Source: Phycisphaerales bacterium UBA4658
Lineage (GTDB): Bacteria; Planctomycetota; Phycisphaerae; Phycisphaerales; UBA1924
Assembly (NCBI GenBank): GCA_002405485.1
Contig: DHLW01000161.1
Location: forward strand, 1-7,791
Length of the DNA: 7,791 bases
Direction: 5' to 3'
Below, in pieces: positions 6,398-7,791 of this stretch (position 1 is its first letter; the number at the start of each line of letters is the position of its first letter). A program made the position numbers and the translations under genes. The notes under the pieces were generated by a model. That model was given only the letters and a program-made list of their open reading frames with translations. It was not told where the DNA came from and did not search any database.

Positions 6398-6799
6398 ATG
6401 ATACTCTACTGTGCCGCCAATCTCATCTGGGCGAGCAAAATCAAGGGACAGGCCGACGCCCTCGGCGTGCCCTGCCGACCGGCCCGAAACCTCGAGATGC
6501 TCGAAGCCCGGCTGGTGGATTCCCCGGTTCGGGCGCTGATCATCGATCTGGAAGCCGAGCACGCGATGGCTCTGCTGGATCGGTTGAGAGCAGGTGCCAA
6601 GAGCGACGCCGAGCGGGCGATCCGGATGGTGGCGTTTGGGCCGCATGTGGCGGTGGATCGGTTGCGCGAGGCGAAGGCGGCCGGGGCGGATGCGGTGATG
6701 GCGCGTGGGGCCTTCAACGCTCAACTGACATCACTGCTGACCGCGCTCAGCGTGCCAAAGACGGACGCACCGGCGATCGTCGATGCCATGGAGGACTGA
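6398..6799 (+). CDS. Receiver-like (pseudo-receiver) protein of unknown function
   Basis: This 133-residue soluble protein has no named family that I know. Its alternating pattern resembles a CheY-type receiver: strand 1 MILYCAAN (1-8), a helix around 10-22, RALIIDLEA (45-53) as strand 3 with D50 at its end where a phospho-acceptor Asp would sit, RMVAFGPHV (76-84) as strand 4, and AGADAVMARGAF (95-106) as strand 5, where true receivers usually have a conserved Lys. The acidic pair that binds magnesium after strand 1 is absent (CAAN instead). If it is a receiver it is therefore degenerate, probably acting by protein contact and not by phosphorylation. There is no output domain. TTG at 6395 directly precedes ATG 6398; ATG is chosen. 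It diverges from gdhA, which hints at a link but does not show one. Real gene likely; function unknown. Confidence 0.75.
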   Translation: MILYCAANLIWASKIKGQADALGVPCRPARNLEMLEARLVDSPVRALIIDLEAEHAMALLDRLRAGAKSDAERAIRMVAFGPHVAVDRLREAKAAGADAVMARGAFNAQLTSLLTALSVPKTDAPAIVDAMED

Positions 6800-6825
6800 C
6801 CAGATCGATCAAGTATCGAGTGGTC
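6798..6825 (+). other. Hairpin overlapping the stop codon of the receiver-like gene
   Basis: GACCA (6798-6802) and TGGTC (6821-6825) enclose an inner stem, CGAT (6806-6809) with ATCG (6815-6818), around the loop CAAGT, with a small internal loop. It begins within the TGA stop codon. There is no T tract after it, so termination is uncertain. Confidence 0.3.
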
Positions 6826-7096
6826 CTGATCGCATAGTGCGCCAACAATCTAGGTTCCCGGGAAGTCCGGGCGTCGGCACCTCCGCACTGTGCGGCCGCG
6901 ACGTGTTTGTCACCCTCCAACCGCCCCAGCGGGGCACCCTCCACATTCCCCCTTTCATTCTGGGTGAACTGGCCCGCACGACCCCTCGGCAAGGAACCGC
7001 CGCGTGGGATCGAGCCGGGATCGGTGTCTTTCTGATCGGCAGGGTTGGGCGCTTTGGTTCGGCCAGCGCATCTGAGGCCGACGAGAACATTTCCAC
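6800..7096 (+). promoter_or_regulatory. Gene-free stretch and probable 5' leader of rpsA
   Basis: These 297 bp hold no convincing gene: the open frames that cross them have no Shine-Dalgarno, overlap neighbours or show no recognisable motif. Small structures are visible. TTCCCGGGAA (6855-6864) is a perfect palindrome. CCGCA-CTG-TGCGG (6883-6895) and GCCCC-AGC-GGGGC (6923-6935) are short stems. GCGC-TT-TGG pairs with CCA-GCGC (7049-7069), ending 27 nt before the rpsA start. CACCCTCCA occurs at 6911-6919 and 6935-6943, on either side of the second stem, and GGGATCG recurs at 7006-7012 and 7017-7023. No strong promoter or Shine-Dalgarno site was found before rpsA. A long leader is compatible with autoregulation by S1, which is known in enterobacteria but would be inference here. 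Confidence 0.4.
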
Positions 7097-7791
7097 ATGA
7101 TCGACGAGAATCTGATCGCATCCCTGGGCATTGGTGACGACGAGGCCGCGGCGCTGCTCTCGCAGGCCTTCGGCGCCAAGGCCAAGGGCGGGATGGACGA
7201 CCTGCTCTCCAAGCAGGTCGGGCAGTTCACGCCCGGCTCGATCCTCGAGGGCAAGGTCATCGGCTTTGCCGGGGACGACGTGGTCGTTGAAGTCGGGCTC
7301 AAGAGCGAGGGCCTGATCGCCCGCGACGAGTTCGACAACGCCGCCGAGCTGAAGGTCGGGGACAAGGTCCAGGTGCTCTTCGAGAAGATCGACGACGACA
7401 CCGGGATGGTCGAGCTGAGCAAGCGCAAGGCCGACCGCATGCTGAACTGGCAGCGGATCATCGACACGACCCGCGAGGGCGACGTGGTCGAGGGCCGCGT
7501 GATGCGCAAGATCAAGGGCGGTCTGCTGGTGGACATCGGCGTGCCGGTGTTCCTGCCTGCCTCCCAGGTCGATGTGCGCCGGCCGGGCGACATCGGCGAG
7601 TACATCGGTCGCGACGTCCGCGCCAGCGTGCTCAAGATCGACACCGAGCGCCGCAACATCGTCATCTCTCGCCGCAACCTCATCGAGAAGGAACGCGAGA
7701 TGGCCAAGAAGCGGCTCATGGACACCCTCAAGGAGGGCATGATCGTCGCTGGCGAAGTCAAGAACATCGCCGACTTCGGCGCGTTCGTCGA
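7097..7791 (+). CDS. rpsA: 30S ribosomal protein S1 (5' part, cut by window edge)
   Basis: Ribosomal protein S1 binds mRNA on the small subunit and helps initiation, above all on messages with weak Shine-Dalgarno sites. The visible 231 residues have a lead-in of about 45 residues (MIDENLIASLGIGDDEAAAL), then S1/OB-fold domain 1 at about 47-111 (GSILEGKVIGFAGDDVVVEVG, ending VELSKRKA), domain 2 at about 127-194 (EGDVVEGRVMRKIKGGLLVDIG, FLPASQVD, ending NIVISRRN), and the start of domain 3 at 213 (EGMIVAGEVKNIADFGAFV). The rest is beyond the edge. ATG 7097 is the first start that gives the family N-terminus. No good Shine-Dalgarno precedes it (TGAGG at 7073-7077 is 19 nt away), as is also known for E. 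coli rpsA. Domains 1 and 2 match the ribosome-anchoring part of bacterial S1, so it is not merely a short S1-domain protein. Confidence 0.95.
   Translation, partial: MIDENLIASLGIGDDEAAALLSQAFGAKAKGGMDDLLSKQVGQFTPGSILEGKVIGFAGDDVVVEVGLKSEGLIARDEFDNAAELKVGDKVQVLFEKIDDDTGMVELSKRKADRMLNWQRIIDTTREGDVVEGRVMRKIKGGLLVDIGVPVFLPASQVDVRRPGDIGEYIGRDVRASVLKIDTERRNIVISRRNLIEKEREMAKKRLMDTLKEGMIVAGEVKNIADFGAFV

Noticed and set aside
4857..6398. A 513-codon plus-strand open frame antisense to gdhA
   Set aside because: The opposite strand encodes an unambiguous glutamate dehydrogenase with all catalytic motifs. The antisense product is rich in Gly, Val, Asp and His without motifs, as expected for the mirror frame of a G+C-rich gene.
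7004..7070. Possible tRNA-like stretch near GGGATCGAGCCGGGATCG
   Set aside because: No cloverleaf with acceptor, anticodon and T-arm could be built on either strand.
6747..7121. Open frames on both strands crossing the rpsA leader (such as 6783-7100 plus and 6809-7096 minus)
   Set aside because: They overlap neighbouring genes, lack ribosome-binding sites and show no recognisable domain. A small lineage-specific gene cannot be excluded but is not supported.
1..7791. Mobile element, defence system, CRISPR array or biosynthetic cluster
   Set aside because: No transposase, integrase, terminal repeats, spaced repeats, nuclease/helicase modules or biosynthetic gene set is visible. The genes are housekeeping or lineage-specific single genes.

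Overview
The window reads as core chromosome of a G+C-rich planctomycete, most likely of the class Phycisphaerae or a close relative. The best phylum marker is a 53-residue basic protein at 1415-1576 that matches the small ribosome-associated 'signature protein' of the Planctomycetes-Verrucomicrobia-Chlamydiae superphylum. The generally weak or absent Shine-Dalgarno sites, the lineage-type SPOR-like membrane protein and the TPR/GT-C membrane protein fit this. I see no transposase, integrase, phage gene, CRISPR array, tRNA or rRNA, and no obvious shift in base composition.

Layout, left to right. (1) The 5' part of nuoI (complex I, two 4Fe-4S clusters) on the minus strand, running off the left edge. 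(2) A 96-bp divergent promoter region with back-to-back -10-like boxes close to both start codons and a 13-bp palindrome between them. (3) A plus-strand single-pass membrane protein with a Pro/Gly linker and a SPOR-like C-terminal domain. (4) The small basic PVC protein with its own good ribosome-binding site and a clear intrinsic terminator. (5) A likely two-gene operon: a class I/II PLP aminotransferase and, 18 bp on, a polytopic GT-C-like protein with a C-terminal TPR tail. (6) Convergent to it, a complete glutamate dehydrogenase on the minus strand. An 8-bp hairpin lies at the junction and covers the stop codon of the TPR gene. (7) Divergent from gdhA, a 133-residue protein that looks like a degenerate receiver domain. 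(8) A 297-bp gene-free stretch with several small hairpins, then the 5' part of rpsA (ribosomal protein S1), running off the right edge.

The genes cover respiration (nuoI), nitrogen and amino-acid metabolism (aminotransferase, gdhA), translation (rpsA, small basic protein) and the envelope (SPOR-like and GT-C/TPR proteins). Apart from the aminotransferase-GT-C pair they look like separate transcription units, not one pathway. I did not find a convincing new multi-gene system. The points most worth a second look are the symmetric, apparently leaderless nuoI/SPOR promoter pair, nuoI as the first gene of its unit, the rpsA leader, the lineage-specific membrane protein and the degenerate receiver protein.
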